Assembly: GCA_964498765.1 (NCBI GenBank)
Contig: CAZCIU010000001.1
Location: 56,875 to 120,874, forward strand
Reading direction: 5' to 3'
DNA length: 64,000 bases
Source of the DNA: UPXZ01 sp964498765
GTDB lineage: Bacteria > Bacteroidota > Bacteroidia > Bacteroidales > Paludibacteraceae
Part shown: piece by piece, positions 9,275-17,899 of the stretch
Position numbering within the stretch: the first letter of the stretch is position 1
Layout: each line of letters opens with the position of its first letter
Translations under genes and position numbers: made by a program
The notes under the pieces: generated by a model
The model's database searches: none
What the model was told of the DNA's origin: nothing
The model's input: the letters and a program-made list of their open reading frames with translations, nothing else

Positions 9275-12200
9275 TTAATTTTTGATTATTCGGATATTTT
9301 CTGTGCTTCCATTCGTTTTTACTCGAAGAATATACACTCCGGATTTCAGATTAGAAAGGTTCATTTCTTTTTGAAGTCCGTTTGCTTTATCTTGAAGCAT
9401 CAGTTTTCCATTCATATCAAATACAGAAACGCTTTGTAATTCATCATTTTGTGACGAAATATTCACTTGATTCCTTACCGGATTTGGATAAACTGAGATC
9501 GCAGATTTAGCATCTGTTGATGACAGCCCGGTTATGCTAATTACAATTTCTTGACTTAATGGCGCTGGAGTGGTAAATGAATTTTCAGATTTTGGCAATG
9601 CCCAAACGCCTAATCGTTCTGATGAATTGGAAATTACGTAAATATTACCTGCTCTGTCAAATGCAAGTCCGGCAGTATTATTGCCCATTGCAGGTTTGAT
9701 TGCATACTTCTGAACCAAACTTGGAACGCCGGTTTCCGAGAAGGTAATATCGTAGATTTTCACTTCATCGCGGCTTCCCATTGCCAATCTTGTACCATCT
9801 TCAGTTACCGCCATACCACCGGTATATGAATTTCCAATCAAAGTTGGAGTTTTTCCGGAGTTAAAATCTACCATTCCGGTGGAGTTTACGTGAACTAACG
9901 ACGGAACTCCCGGCGCATCTGTGTCTCTGTATTGTGAAATCCACCAACCGCCTTTGCTGTCCGGTGCAATGGTTGAATTGAAGTTCCATTGCAGGTTGCC
10001 GTTAAGTCCGTCGTCATAAACTACTGCTGAAGGAGCTGCATCCCAAGGAGATTCTAAGTTGCCAATATTATACTGTAAAATATTTCCGGTATTTACTGCT
10101 GTTTCATCCACATATTTCGAGTCGAAAGTGAATAGTTTGGTTTCTTCGCCTGTTCCCAAAACATAGCTGTGTGGAATGGTTCCATGCACATTTACGCCAT
10201 TATTGCTAACTAAGCCTGAAGTTCTTATCGTTGTTTGACTGAAAACTGGTTTGAAAGCAGCCTCTGGATGAGCAGGATCCATAATCCAAACACCTGAATT
10301 AGCATTGCTGAAGTCAGAAATATATACTTTACCATCAGGAGCAACACTTAATCGCATTGGACTTCCGGCTTCAGTTGACCAACTTACAGCTCCTGCATAA
10401 GGTTCTTCTCCTTGATTTGTCACATCTTCCATTGCAGAGTTCAAAATATAAACTCCATCTTTTGTAGAACGGTTTGTTACTTTTCCGGCTACAGTTTCAC
10501 TGGCGTATATTCTGCCAAAATACGGACTTTCGAATGAATTGTCAATTGCGACGCCTCTTGGAGAATAGAATTGAAGTTGTGTCCAGCCGTTATTCGTGTA
10601 CTTGTAAGGTCTGTTAACAGGAGTAGAATTTACATTTACAGACCAAGTATATTTTCCTTCTGGTAAATCGGAATATTGTATTTCTACAGAATTCTGTCCT
10701 TTGCTTAGTCCGGACAAAGGAATTGTTTTTACTATTCCATTAGCATTTGAAATGTCAACCTGACCGCTTGTTACGCTGTCATTCAGTGTAAAGTTCAATT
10801 TGAATCTATAATCAAAATTTTCTATTCGAAGCTCAGAAGCAAACACATTTGCATTGGAAGAAGCGATGGATTTGTAACGCTGAACACCTTGTTTTTCTGC
10901 CAATACAATTAATTCCATATCGTAGCCTTTAGCAAACCCAGTTGCAAACATATATGGTGCAGGAGTTTCTCCAAGTCCTTTTTCCGGCAAGAATTCCGAT
11001 ACTTTTTTGGCTTTGTCCAATCCGTCGGTAATGTCGAATAATGTAACTCCAACCGAAGAATTATCAGCATTTCCATTTGGCGCAGCCATGTAAACGTGAT
11101 TTGCACTTCTGAAAAAATTGCTTCCGCTGGCACTTGGCTGAAGTTCGTATCCTGACTTTTCAGCAAATGATGATTTTAAAATCAATGGAGATCTGTCAGC
11201 AGCCGACCAATCAAATTTATAATCTGCAGGAAGTATTTTTTCACCATCTACGATAAAGTGATCCGGTCCGCTTGGAGAGATAGTAAATTTAAATTTCTGA
11301 CCCCAAATGGCTTCTGTATATGCCGCCGCATCAAGCATATAGCGATAACCAAGCTGAACATTATCCTCATAAAGTAAGCCGACGATGCGAATGGTCTTTG
11401 CAGAACCTGCATTTACAGAAGGAACATATATATTGTGTTTCCATCTGGAGCCGGACACAGCGAAAGTTTCACCCATAACTCCATTCGACCAGTTTCCTTG
11501 ATATTGAGTTTGGAAAAGTACGCGTGGCGCATCATCATCATTATCCCAAGTATAAACCTTGAAATATCTGCCTTTGGTTTCAGGAAGTGAAATTGTGTCT
11601 TTATTACAAGCCAATAAATATCCATCGGCTGTAAAGTTAATGTCACTCAGAATTTTTACTCCACCAGAAACGCCTGTAATGTCCATTTCTTTGATGTGTT
11701 CAAATGTGGATGCATTCACTATGTGAATTTTTGGCTCTTCGGTAAGAACATATATTTTTTCATTTTTGAATACAACTTTTCGTATTTCTGCACCATTCAG
11801 CCAGTCCGGATTTGCTTCTTTTATTAATTCAAAATCATAGCTATTCATCGGGATTACGCCAGCATCCTGAACGGGATTTGGATAATCTGGTGGAATTTCC
11901 TTGTATAATGGAAGATCCGGATTGAACAGCATTATTTTCATGGCGGTTTCAGTAGCAGCTGTTACGTTTACAACAGTGTCTTTCGCTTGATGATCTTTCG
12001 CTGTAAAACGAAGTTTGTATTTTCCCGGAGATAAATCATGAAATGCGTAAATACCATTGTACAATGTGTCTATTACGTAATTATTCAGTGAATCTCCGGC
12101 TTCGTTCATCAGTTTTACCTGCGCGCTATTTAGAGGCAACCATTGATCATCTGTTGCAGCTTTATAAACGTAATTCGGATGATTTAAGCGCTGATCTTTT

Positions 12201-12946
12201 CCTTTTACCCAACCCGAAATAATTCCTGTTGTAGGTAAATCGGCTTGGAAATAATTACAGAAATATCTGTAGAAACGTTCTGCTTCCAGCCTGCGATAAT
12301 CCTCATTCAGGAGTCGGTGTGTTTCTGGTTTATAATCATGGAAAGAGCCTTCAGATAAAAATCCAGGAACTGTCAACGGACGCAAAACTCCTAATCCTGA
12401 AGTGTTATTATAGAATGAAAAATCACCACGGATATTCGTTGAAGTAGTGTAGTGTGTCCAAATCGTGAGTGGATTTTTGATAAGTTCGGTCCATGCAGCT
12501 TGTGCTTGCGGCAAACTTTGCTCTACGGTAGGAGCATTGTCGCTTCCGTGATAAAGTAACAACAAGTAATTCGTACCTGCATTTACACCGATTGCATTAC
12601 TATGTATGGAAAGGAAAGCATCCACATTATTAGCATTTGCTTCTTCTGCAATTTCAGAAAGCGGACGGTCGTCTTCGTCTCTGTTTTGTGTGCGAGACAT
12701 AATTACTGTTGCGTTGGCTTCTGTTAATCGATCTCTAAGCGCCAAACCTTTTCGTAGATTGGTCCAGGATTCCCAAAATCCCAGCGTATCGCCCAAAGCG
12801 TAGGGAACAGTAAGAACATTTCTGTCATTTGCACCATCATATCCACCATGTCCGGGATTGATGTAAATTTTCAAGCCAATCAGGTCTTCTGAGAAAATGG
12901 ACGTGGAAACCAGTAAACTGATCAGTAAAATATATAGTTTTTTCAT
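9275..12946 (-). CDS. T9SS-exported N-acetylmuramoyl-L-alanine amidase with long C-terminal region
   Basis: This 1223-residue secreted protein starts with a signal peptide (to about residue 19) and an Amidase_3 domain, a zinc peptidase that cuts the lactyl-amide bond between MurNAc and L-Ala. The zinc and catalytic residues fit GHGGYDG (His33), SIHSNA (His115) and LSEGSFHD (Glu199). A carboxypeptidase-regulatory-like beta-sandwich follows (about 240-345). Next comes a long region with propeller-like repeats, such as SVAPDGKVYISDF and LAFDRAGNIYVISN. The C-terminus is a typical type A sorting domain: VYPNPV, FDMNGKL, LKSGVYILRVKT. T9SS export and surface attachment or release are therefore expected. 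The propeller-like gene upstream ends 9 bp before its start. Peptidoglycan is the likely substrate, but the role of the large C-terminal part is unknown. Confidence 0.88.
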   Translation of the reverse strand: MKKLYILLISLLVSTSIFSEDLIGLKIYINPGHGGYDGANDRNVLTVPYALGDTLGFWESWTNLRKGLALRDRLTEANATVIMSRTQNRDEDDRPLSEIAEEANANNVDAFLSIHSNAIGVNAGTNYLLLLYHGSDNAPTVEQSLPQAQAAWTELIKNPLTIWTHYTTSTNIRGDFSFYNNTSGLGVLRPLTVPGFLSEGSFHDYKPETHRLLNEDYRRLEAERFYRYFCNYFQADLPTTGIISGWVKGKDQRLNHPNYVYKAATDDQWLPLNSAQVKLMNEAGDSLNNYVIDTLYNGIYAFHDLSPGKYKLRFTAKDHQAKDTVVNVTAATETAMKIMLFNPDLPLYKEIPPDYPNPVQDAGVIPMNSYDFELIKEANPDWLNGAEIRKVVFKNEKIYVLTEEPKIHIVNASTFEHIKEMDITGVSGGVKILSDINFTADGYLLACNKDTISLPETKGRYFKVYTWDNDDDAPRVLFQTQYQGNWSNGVMGETFAVSGSRWKHNIYVPSVNAGSAKTIRIVGLLYEDNVQLGYRYMLDAAAYTEAIWGQKFKFTISPSGPDHFIVDGEKILPADYKFDWSAADRSPLILKSSFAEKSGYELQPSASGSNFFRSANHVYMAAPNGNADNSSVGVTLFDITDGLDKAKKVSEFLPEKGLGETPAPYMFATGFAKGYDMELIVLAEKQGVQRYKSIASSNANVFASELRIENFDYRFKLNFTLNDSVTSGQVDISNANGIVKTIPLSGLSKGQNSVEIQYSDLPEGKYTWSVNVNSTPVNRPYKYTNNGWTQLQFYSPRGVAIDNSFESPYFGRIYASETVAGKVTNRSTKDGVYILNSAMEDVTNQGEEPYAGAVSWSTEAGSPMRLSVAPDGKVYISDFSNANSGVWIMDPAHPEAAFKPVFSQTTIRTSGLVSNNGVNVHGTIPHSYVLGTGEETKLFTFDSKYVDETAVNTGNILQYNIGNLESPWDAAPSAVVYDDGLNGNLQWNFNSTIAPDSKGGWWISQYRDTDAPGVPSLVHVNSTGMVDFNSGKTPTLIGNSYTGGMAVTEDGTRLAMGSRDEVKIYDITFSETGVPSLVQKYAIKPAMGNNTAGLAFDRAGNIYVISNSSERLGVWALPKSENSFTTPAPLSQEIVISITGLSSTDAKSAISVYPNPVRNQVNISSQNDELQSVSVFDMNGKLMLQDKANGLQKEMNLSNLKSGVYILRVKTNGSTENIRIIKN

Positions 12947-12955
12947 GGCAGCAAA

Positions 12956-13858
12956 TTATTTAAGTTCAACATTAGCAATATATATTTCACCTTTTTCGGT
13001 ATTAAAAGCAATCTTGCTTCCATTTTTCGATGCAGTAGGATACATGGCATTTACGCCCTGCGGAGTTTCCAGTCTTTTCTTCGTTTTTCCATCTGCTGAA
13101 ACAATGAGAACGGTAGAAGAAATTAATTTTTCACCATCATCGATATCGTCCATTCCAACCAGGAAATTGTTTCCTGCCCATTTTGGAGCACTTAGTTTTC
13201 CAAGTGATTTTACATTTCTGCCATCAATGCCGCAAACAAAGCTTCCTTTTCCTGCAACAGTATAAACAATTCGTTTTCCATCAGGAGAAATGGAAGACCA
13301 GAAATAGCTTGCATCTTTACCATTTGGAAGGATTTCTTTCCGGTTTCCATTCGTGTAAAGTACCATTTTTCGGTTCTCAATGGTGATGAGGCGTTGTGTA
13401 GTTTTGCTTTGTGTAGGAGCTTTCATCATTTGCTTGCCTTGAACGTAAGCAGGCTGAGAATTGATAAATTCTCCTGTGATAGCTTCACGTGTGGGATTGA
13501 CCAGCACTTTCTTTTCGCCGGATTGTAAGTTTTGAGTGATTAGCGAATTGTGACGTCGATTTTGTACAAGATTTACTTTTTTGTAAAGTACAGAAGTACC
13601 ATCGTCGCTGATTTGAACGCCGTAACCGGCGCCGGGATCGTTGTTAAGAGTTTTTATACTCTTATCATTCAGGTTCATTTGCACCAAGCCCTGATAGTTG
13701 GCTTTGGTCATCAGTAGGTAATCAGAATTTGGGCTTATGGAAGGATAGAAAAAGCCCCCTTTTTCTGTTTCTTTAAGTTTTTCTAATGATAAAACTTTCA
13801 CTTGCTGAGCTATCCCCAGCTGAGCAAAGCATAGGAAAAATAGTAATAGTTTCTTCAT
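12956..13858 (-). CDS. exported TolB/PD40-type beta-propeller protein
   Basis: This 300-residue protein has a signal peptide (MKKLLLFFLCFAQLGIAQ) and WD40-like (PD40) blades. The repeated pattern is visible as SISPNSDYLLMTK, QISDDGTSVLYKK, SISPDGKRIVYTV and TASKNGSKIAFNT, i.e. S-x-D/N-G-x-x-hydrophobic. Such propellers bind proteins or glycans and have no catalytic site. The gene precedes the amidase by 9 bp on the same strand and is probably co-transcribed, so it may assist that protein. The propeller fold is well supported; the role is not known. Confidence 0.8.
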   Translation of the reverse strand: MKKLLLFFLCFAQLGIAQQVKVLSLEKLKETEKGGFFYPSISPNSDYLLMTKANYQGLVQMNLNDKSIKTLNNDPGAGYGVQISDDGTSVLYKKVNLVQNRRHNSLITQNLQSGEKKVLVNPTREAITGEFINSQPAYVQGKQMMKAPTQSKTTQRLITIENRKMVLYTNGNRKEILPNGKDASYFWSSISPDGKRIVYTVAGKGSFVCGIDGRNVKSLGKLSAPKWAGNNFLVGMDDIDDGEKLISSTVLIVSADGKTKKRLETPQGVNAMYPTASKNGSKIAFNTEKGEIYIANVELK

Positions 13859-14228
13859 GAGGTCATTATACTTTAAGTGGTTAATAAAATGTCAAAGAAG
13901 TCAGAAAATAATTTGATTGCAAATTACAAAATAATAGAATGAGAGACATTTTTTTTTGAGATTATTAAGCATAATTATAGTTGAAAGAGGTCAACTTATC
14001 AAAATTGCGAAAAATTCTTATTATTGTGACTTTTTGATATTAAAATGAGTAGTAAATATTCAAATGTTAAGTTCTTTTGAAGTCTTATTCATTATTTATG
14101 AAATTGAAAAGGTGAATTTCTGTCTGCATTGTCTGAATAAAATGAAATGAGATGTTACATTTTGTTGATTTTAGAGTTAATATTAATAAAGAAGAAAATT
14201 AATCATAATAGTTAACATTTTGTAGTTC
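13859..14228. other. AT-rich intergenic region
   Basis: This region separates the divergent propeller and DUF488 genes. I see no ORF or tRNA and no full promoter. Its right end leads into an isolated plus-strand terminator, which could mean an unrecognised short transcript here. Confidence 0.5.
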
Positions 14229-14266
14229 AAATCCGTTCTTTATGTGAATAAAGGGCGGATTTTTTT
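14229..14266 (+). terminator. strong intrinsic terminator with no gene upstream
   Basis: A 15-bp stem (14229-14243 with 14248-14262, two G-U pairs) with a 4-nt loop is followed by a T run on the plus strand. The gene to its left runs the other way, so it has no evident client; it lies 23 bp before the DUF488 start. Confidence 0.7.
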
Positions 14267-14288
14267 CATTATTATACTTTAGATTACC

Positions 14289-14645
14289 ATGACAGAAATA
14301 AAATTAAAACGAATTTATGACGAAAAAGAAGCTTCGGATGGCTTCAGAGTGCTTGCAGATAGACTTTGGCCGAGAGGAATCAGTAAAGAAAGTGCGTCAA
14401 TAGATTTATGGGAAAAAGCTATTACGCCAAGTAATGATTTACGAAAATGGTATCACGCACACTCCGATAAATTCGAAGAATTTTTTCAGAAATATACGAT
14501 GGAACTTGCTGAAATTCCTGAAACTGAAGTATTTATTAAGCTCATTTTATCAAAGCAAAAAGTTTCACTTCTTACTGCTGCAAAGGATGTTTCAAGAAGT
14601 CATCTTGCAGTTTTGAGAATTTATCTTGAAAAGAAAAACGTCTAA
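14289..14645 (+). CDS. DUF488 family protein (YeaO-like)
   Basis: This 118-residue small cytosolic protein belongs to the DUF488/YeaO family, seen in the N-terminal LKRIYDEKEASDGFRVLADR, the diagnostic LWPRGIS, and the middle LRKWYHAHSDKF. Full length is typical. The biochemical role of the family is not established. It is a monocistronic-looking gene with the orphan terminator directly upstream and a 163-bp gap to the next gene. Confidence 0.88.
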   Translation: MTEIKLKRIYDEKEASDGFRVLADRLWPRGISKESASIDLWEKAITPSNDLRKWYHAHSDKFEEFFQKYTMELAEIPETEVFIKLILSKQKVSLLTAAKDVSRSHLAVLRIYLEKKNV

Positions 14646-14808
14646 TTGAATTGATATTCTCGATAATCATCATCAGAAAGTTGATTTTATGCGATAAAAT
14701 CAGCTTTTTTTAATCTAAAACCTAAAAATATTTTAAGATTTAATATTTTCTTTCTATCTTTCGAATTCAAAATAAACCTAGACATTTGCTTTAATTTATC
14801 GTTATCGT

Positions 14809-15336
14809 ATGAAAAAAATAATTCCACTTTTTTTGCTGATATTTGTGTTTTCGTCCTGCGATTTTGTGAACACAAAGTACCAACAATTTGTAAAAGGAGA
14901 AGCACCGCAAGGCATTGATACAATCATTGTTGAAGGGTCTATTGACACGCTGGCTTTGACGTTGGATGCGCTGCGGAAAAAACGTATTCCAAACGGCTAC
15001 CAAATCGTTGATGATATCAAAACTGAAATTCTATTTTATACAGGCTTCTCGATGGGCGATGTAGGGCTTTATCACTTTAAGAACGCAGCCGGCGATGAAT
15101 ATGTGTTTAATGGGAATGATACGAATTTTATTTTGGAAGTAAAATCCAAAAATCCAACGAAAGAAAATGGAGGTTTAGATCCAAATCCACGTTATTTGAA
15201 TAAGGAATTTCGGGTGGTTTGGCGGAAAATTCAGCTGATTGGTAATCCAAGAAATGAAGCGGAATTTTACAATCAAGAATTGGATCAGATTATTTATTTG
15301 CAAGAGCAAGTTAGATTTCCAAGTCGAAATCTTTGA
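14809..15336 (+). CDS. small lipoprotein of unknown function
   Basis: This 175-residue protein has a lipoprotein signal: MKKIIPLFLLIFVFSSC with Cys17 as the expected lipidated residue. The mature part has no motif I recognise. It is mixed alpha/beta in appearance, with a GFSMGDVGLYHFKNAAGDEYVF segment that looks like a beta-hairpin. It is probably membrane anchored and periplasmic or surface facing. It stands alone, ending at a bidirectional terminator shared with prfB. Confidence 0.65.
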   Translation: MKKIIPLFLLIFVFSSCDFVNTKYQQFVKGEAPQGIDTIIVEGSIDTLALTLDALRKKRIPNGYQIVDDIKTEILFYTGFSMGDVGLYHFKNAAGDEYVFNGNDTNFILEVKSKNPTKENGGLDPNPRYLNKEFRVVWRKIQLIGNPRNEAEFYNQELDQIIYLQEQVRFPSRNL

Positions 15337-15354
15337 TAAAACGAGATAAAATAC

Positions 15355-15402
15355 AAAACGCAAATCGCACATTAAATGATAATGTGCGATTTGCGTTTTT
15401 TT
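15355..15402. terminator. bidirectional terminator between lipoprotein gene and prfB
   Basis: A 20-bp perfect stem (15355-15374 with 15380-15399) with a 5-nt loop is flanked by A on the left and T on the right. It sits between two convergent stop codons and should terminate both transcripts. Confidence 0.9.
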
Positions 15403-15422
15403 GTTTTCAGAAATTTGGATGT

Positions 15423-16548
15423 CTATACTCCAACTTTTTCTTCTCGTCCAAATTCCATCAAATAAGCTTTGATAAAATCTTCTATTTTGCCGTCCATCAC
15501 GCCGTTTACGTCAGAAGTTTGGTAGTTGGTGCGGTGGTCTTTTACGCGGCGGTCGTCAAAAACGTAACTGCGAATTTGTGAACCCCACTCAATTTTTTTC
15601 TTTCCGGCTTCTACTTTGGCTTGTGCTTCGCGGCGTTTTTCAAGCTCAATTTCATATAATTGCGAACGAAGCAAACGCAAGGCATTCTCACGGTTTCCGG
15701 TTTGTGAGCGACTTTCCGTATTTTCAATCACAATTTCTTTTTCTTCGCCGTTGCGGTCGTCAATGTATTTGTAGTGAAGGCGAACACCCGTTTCTACTTT
15801 ATTTACGTTCTGACCACCGGCACCGCTCGAACGGAAAGTGTCCCAGCTTAGGTTAGCCGGATTTACCTCTATTGAAATCGTGTCGTCCACCAGCGGACTT
15901 ACAAATACCGATGCAAACGATGTCATTCGTTTTCCCTGTGCATTGAATGGCGAAACTCGCACCAAACGATGCACGCCGTTCTCGCTTTTCAGATAGCCGT
16001 AAGCCATTTCGGTTTCGGTCTGCAAAGTTACAGTTTTAATGCCTGCCTCGTCGCCGGCCTGGTAGTTGGTCACTTCGCTTTTGTAGCCTTGCCGCTCGCA
16101 GTAGCGCTGATACATTCTGAAAAGCATATCAGCCCAGTCCTGCGCTTCGGTTCCGCCGGCTCCTGCCACAATTTTTATCACGGCACCGAGCTGGTCTTCT
16201 TCGTTGGAAAGCATATTTTTCATTTCAATAGCTTCCAGCAGCTCCATCACGTGGATATAGGCGGCATCGACTTCCTCTTCGGTTACGGCCTCTTCTTTGT
16301 AAAAGTCATAAGCAAATTGCAGTTCGTCAGCCGCGCCTTTAACCTCATTGTAGCCTTCCACCCAGCGTTTCAGGTCTTTCACTTTTTTCATTTGTACTTC
16401 GGCAGCTTTCGGGTCGTCCCAAAATCCGGGAACCTGCGTTCGAAGTTCCTCTTCTTCTATTTGGATCAGCTTAGCATCGACGTCAAAGATACCTCCTCAA
16501 CGCAGCCTCGCGCTCCAACACTTCTTTTAGTTGGTCTGTTGTAATCAT
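15423..16548 (-). CDS. prfB: peptide chain release factor 2, programmed +1 frameshift
   Basis: RF2 releases peptides at UGA and UAA. The gene is read in two frames. The start ATG at 16548 opens a 21-codon frame ending AGG AGG TAT CTT TGA C. A +1 slip at CTT (TGA at 16485-16483) joins the second frame, giving 374 residues. The second frame holds the SPF codon-recognition tripeptide (VRVSPFNAQ) and the GGQ catalytic loop (SGAGGQNVNK). This is the classical autoregulatory site: low RF2 lets the ribosome pause at UGA and slip. An internal Shine-Dalgarno-like AGGAGG lies at 16497-16492, at the same spacing as in Escherichia coli. It follows proC in a co-directional run. Confidence 0.96.
16482..16497 (-). 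promoter_or_regulatory. RF2 programmed frameshift site with internal Shine-Dalgarno
   Basis: On the minus strand AGGAGG (16497-16492) is followed by TAT and the slippery CTTTGAC (16488-16482). The in-frame UGA and the downstream coding frame in +1 fit the conserved prfB recoding signal. Confidence 0.93.
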
Positions 16549-16564
16549 TTATTTTGTAGATAGT

Positions 16565-16619
16565 AGATGGTAGATGGAAGTTTAGCTTAAAAACATAGAA
16601 AGTCTTCCAAGTACCATCT
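16565..16619. repeat. imperfect inverted repeat between proC and prfB
   Basis: Two 16-nt arms (16565-16580 and 16604-16619) match at 14 of 16 positions in inverted orientation around a 23-nt loop. There is no U tract on the minus strand, so it is not an intrinsic terminator. It may be a small mobile-element relic or an mRNA hairpin. Confidence 0.55.
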
Positions 16620-16627
16620 CTTGATAA

Positions 16628-17416
16628 TTATATTTTGCTTTTTTTCAACCCCTTTATAACCGCATTGGTAAATCCGTTGGCTTCCATTTCGTTAAGTCCT
16701 TGAATGGTAATGCCGCCGGGCGTGGTTACTTTGTCGATTTCGGCTTCGGGATGCGATTGGTTTGTTTCCAAAAGTTTCACCGCACCTTTCAGCGTCTGCA
16801 TCACCACTTCTTTGGCATCGTTTGGGTAAATGCCCATTTCTACGCCGCCTTCCATCGCAGCACGGATGTAGCGGAATGCGTACGCGATACCGCAGGACGA
16901 GAGCGACATATACGCATTCAGAAGTTTCTCGTTATCAACATAAAACACCTTGCCGAGTTCGCCGAAAATGGAAGTAATCTCATCGATTTGCGCCTTGTTT
17001 GCATGCACGGAAGTGATTGTAGAAACGCTTTCCAATACCTCAATTGCCGTGTTCGGGATTATTCTGAATAAAACAGCTTTTTCATCGAAAAGTTCTTTCA
17101 GTTTTTCAAAATCCACGCCGGCAGCTATCGAAACGAGTATTTGTTTCTGATAATCTATCTTTTGTGCGATTTCATCGGCAATTTTCTCCACCAACCAAGG
17201 CTTTACAGCAAGAATTATAATGTTGGCATCTTTGATAGCTTCTGTGTTTGAAGTTGTTGTTTCCCAAAAAGCGTATTCAGATTTCAAAGAATTAATTACT
17301 TGCAAAGAGGCATCACTGATTGTAATATTTTCAGGCGAAATTAACTTTCCTTTCCTCAATCCACGCGCAATGGCGCCGCCCATATTTCCGGCTCCAATAA
17401 TGGCAATTTTCGACAT
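16628..17416 (-). CDS. proC: pyrroline-5-carboxylate reductase
   Basis: This 262-residue cytosolic enzyme reduces pyrroline-5-carboxylate to proline with NAD(P)H. The Rossmann motif IIGAGNMGGAIARGL opens the protein at residues 5-19. AVKPWLVEKI follows at about residue 70, and IIPNTAI is visible near residue 118. The C-terminal dimerisation domain carries the family signature VTTPGGITIQGLNEME. The start overlaps the stop of the upstream SPFH-like gene by one base (TAATG), indicating translational coupling. The length is typical. Confidence 0.95.
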   Translation of the reverse strand: MSKIAIIGAGNMGGAIARGLRKGKLISPENITISDASLQVINSLKSEYAFWETTTSNTEAIKDANIIILAVKPWLVEKIADEIAQKIDYQKQILVSIAAGVDFEKLKELFDEKAVLFRIIPNTAIEVLESVSTITSVHANKAQIDEITSIFGELGKVFYVDNEKLLNAYMSLSSCGIAYAFRYIRAAMEGGVEMGIYPNDAKEVVMQTLKGAVKLLETNQSHPEAEIDKVTTPGGITIQGLNEMEANGFTNAVIKGLKKSKI

Positions 17417-17832
17417 TATTCTGCTCCTTTCTTTTTCGGTTGTGAGAAGCGGTCGGCTTCCAAAATTGGCAGATTAGCTTCCGTTGGAACGTAAATAGTT
17501 TCGGCGTTTCCGTCGTTTAAGCTCTGTATCCAAAGGTAACGCAGGTAATTTTCATTTTCGTTCAAGCTTTCGCCAATGATTTTGTTGGCTTGTGCCACAC
17601 CTTTTGCGCGCTCTACTTCCGCTTCTGCTTCAAAAACGGCAGCTTCTTTCTTGGCTTTGGCTTCTTGAATGCGAATTTGACGGTTTTGCTCGGCACGGCT
17701 TAGCTCAGCCTTTCCGGTCATTTCTTGCTGCCAAACATTGTAAACCGGTACGCCAAAAAGCAGAATTAATGCGATGACGACTATTCCGCCAAGTGTCAGC
17801 AGAATGTGTGAAAGTTTAAGTTGGTTGTTCAT
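17416..17832 (-). CDS. small membrane-anchored protein with prohibitin-like coiled coil
   Basis: The protein has 138 residues: one N-terminal TM segment (about 11-33, LSHILLTLGGIVVIALILLFGV), then a charged helical stretch (about 45-85) of the kind found at the C-terminal end of stomatin/prohibitin (SPFH) proteins. Typical of this are EAKAKKEAAVFEAEAEVERAKG and AQANKIIGESL. The globular SPFH core domain itself is missing, so this is either a reduced family member or an independent small coiled-coil protein. It is translationally coupled to proC. No enzymatic role is visible. Confidence 0.7.
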   Translation of the reverse strand: MNNQLKLSHILLTLGGIVVIALILLFGVPVYNVWQQEMTGKAELSRAEQNRQIRIQEAKAKKEAAVFEAEAEVERAKGVAQANKIIGESLNENENYLRYLWIQSLNDGNAETIYVPTEANLPILEADRFSQPKKKGAE

Positions 17833-17848
17833 ATTTTTTAAATTAGAA

Positions 17849-17865
17849 GCCTGCCAGCCGCAGGC
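17849..17865. repeat. short GC-rich palindrome
   Basis: GCCTGC-CAGCC-GCAGGC forms a 6-bp stem in an otherwise AT-rich gap. Its base composition contrasts with its surroundings, as in dispersed REP-like palindromes. Confidence 0.5.
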
Positions 17866-17899
17866 GGGTTAGAAATCAGAAATTAGAAAACACGAAAAA

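Noticed and set aside
15423..16548. prfB as a frameshifted pseudogene or sequencing error
   Set aside because: The break is exactly at the conserved CTTTGAC with AGGAGG upstream, so it is programmed recoding.
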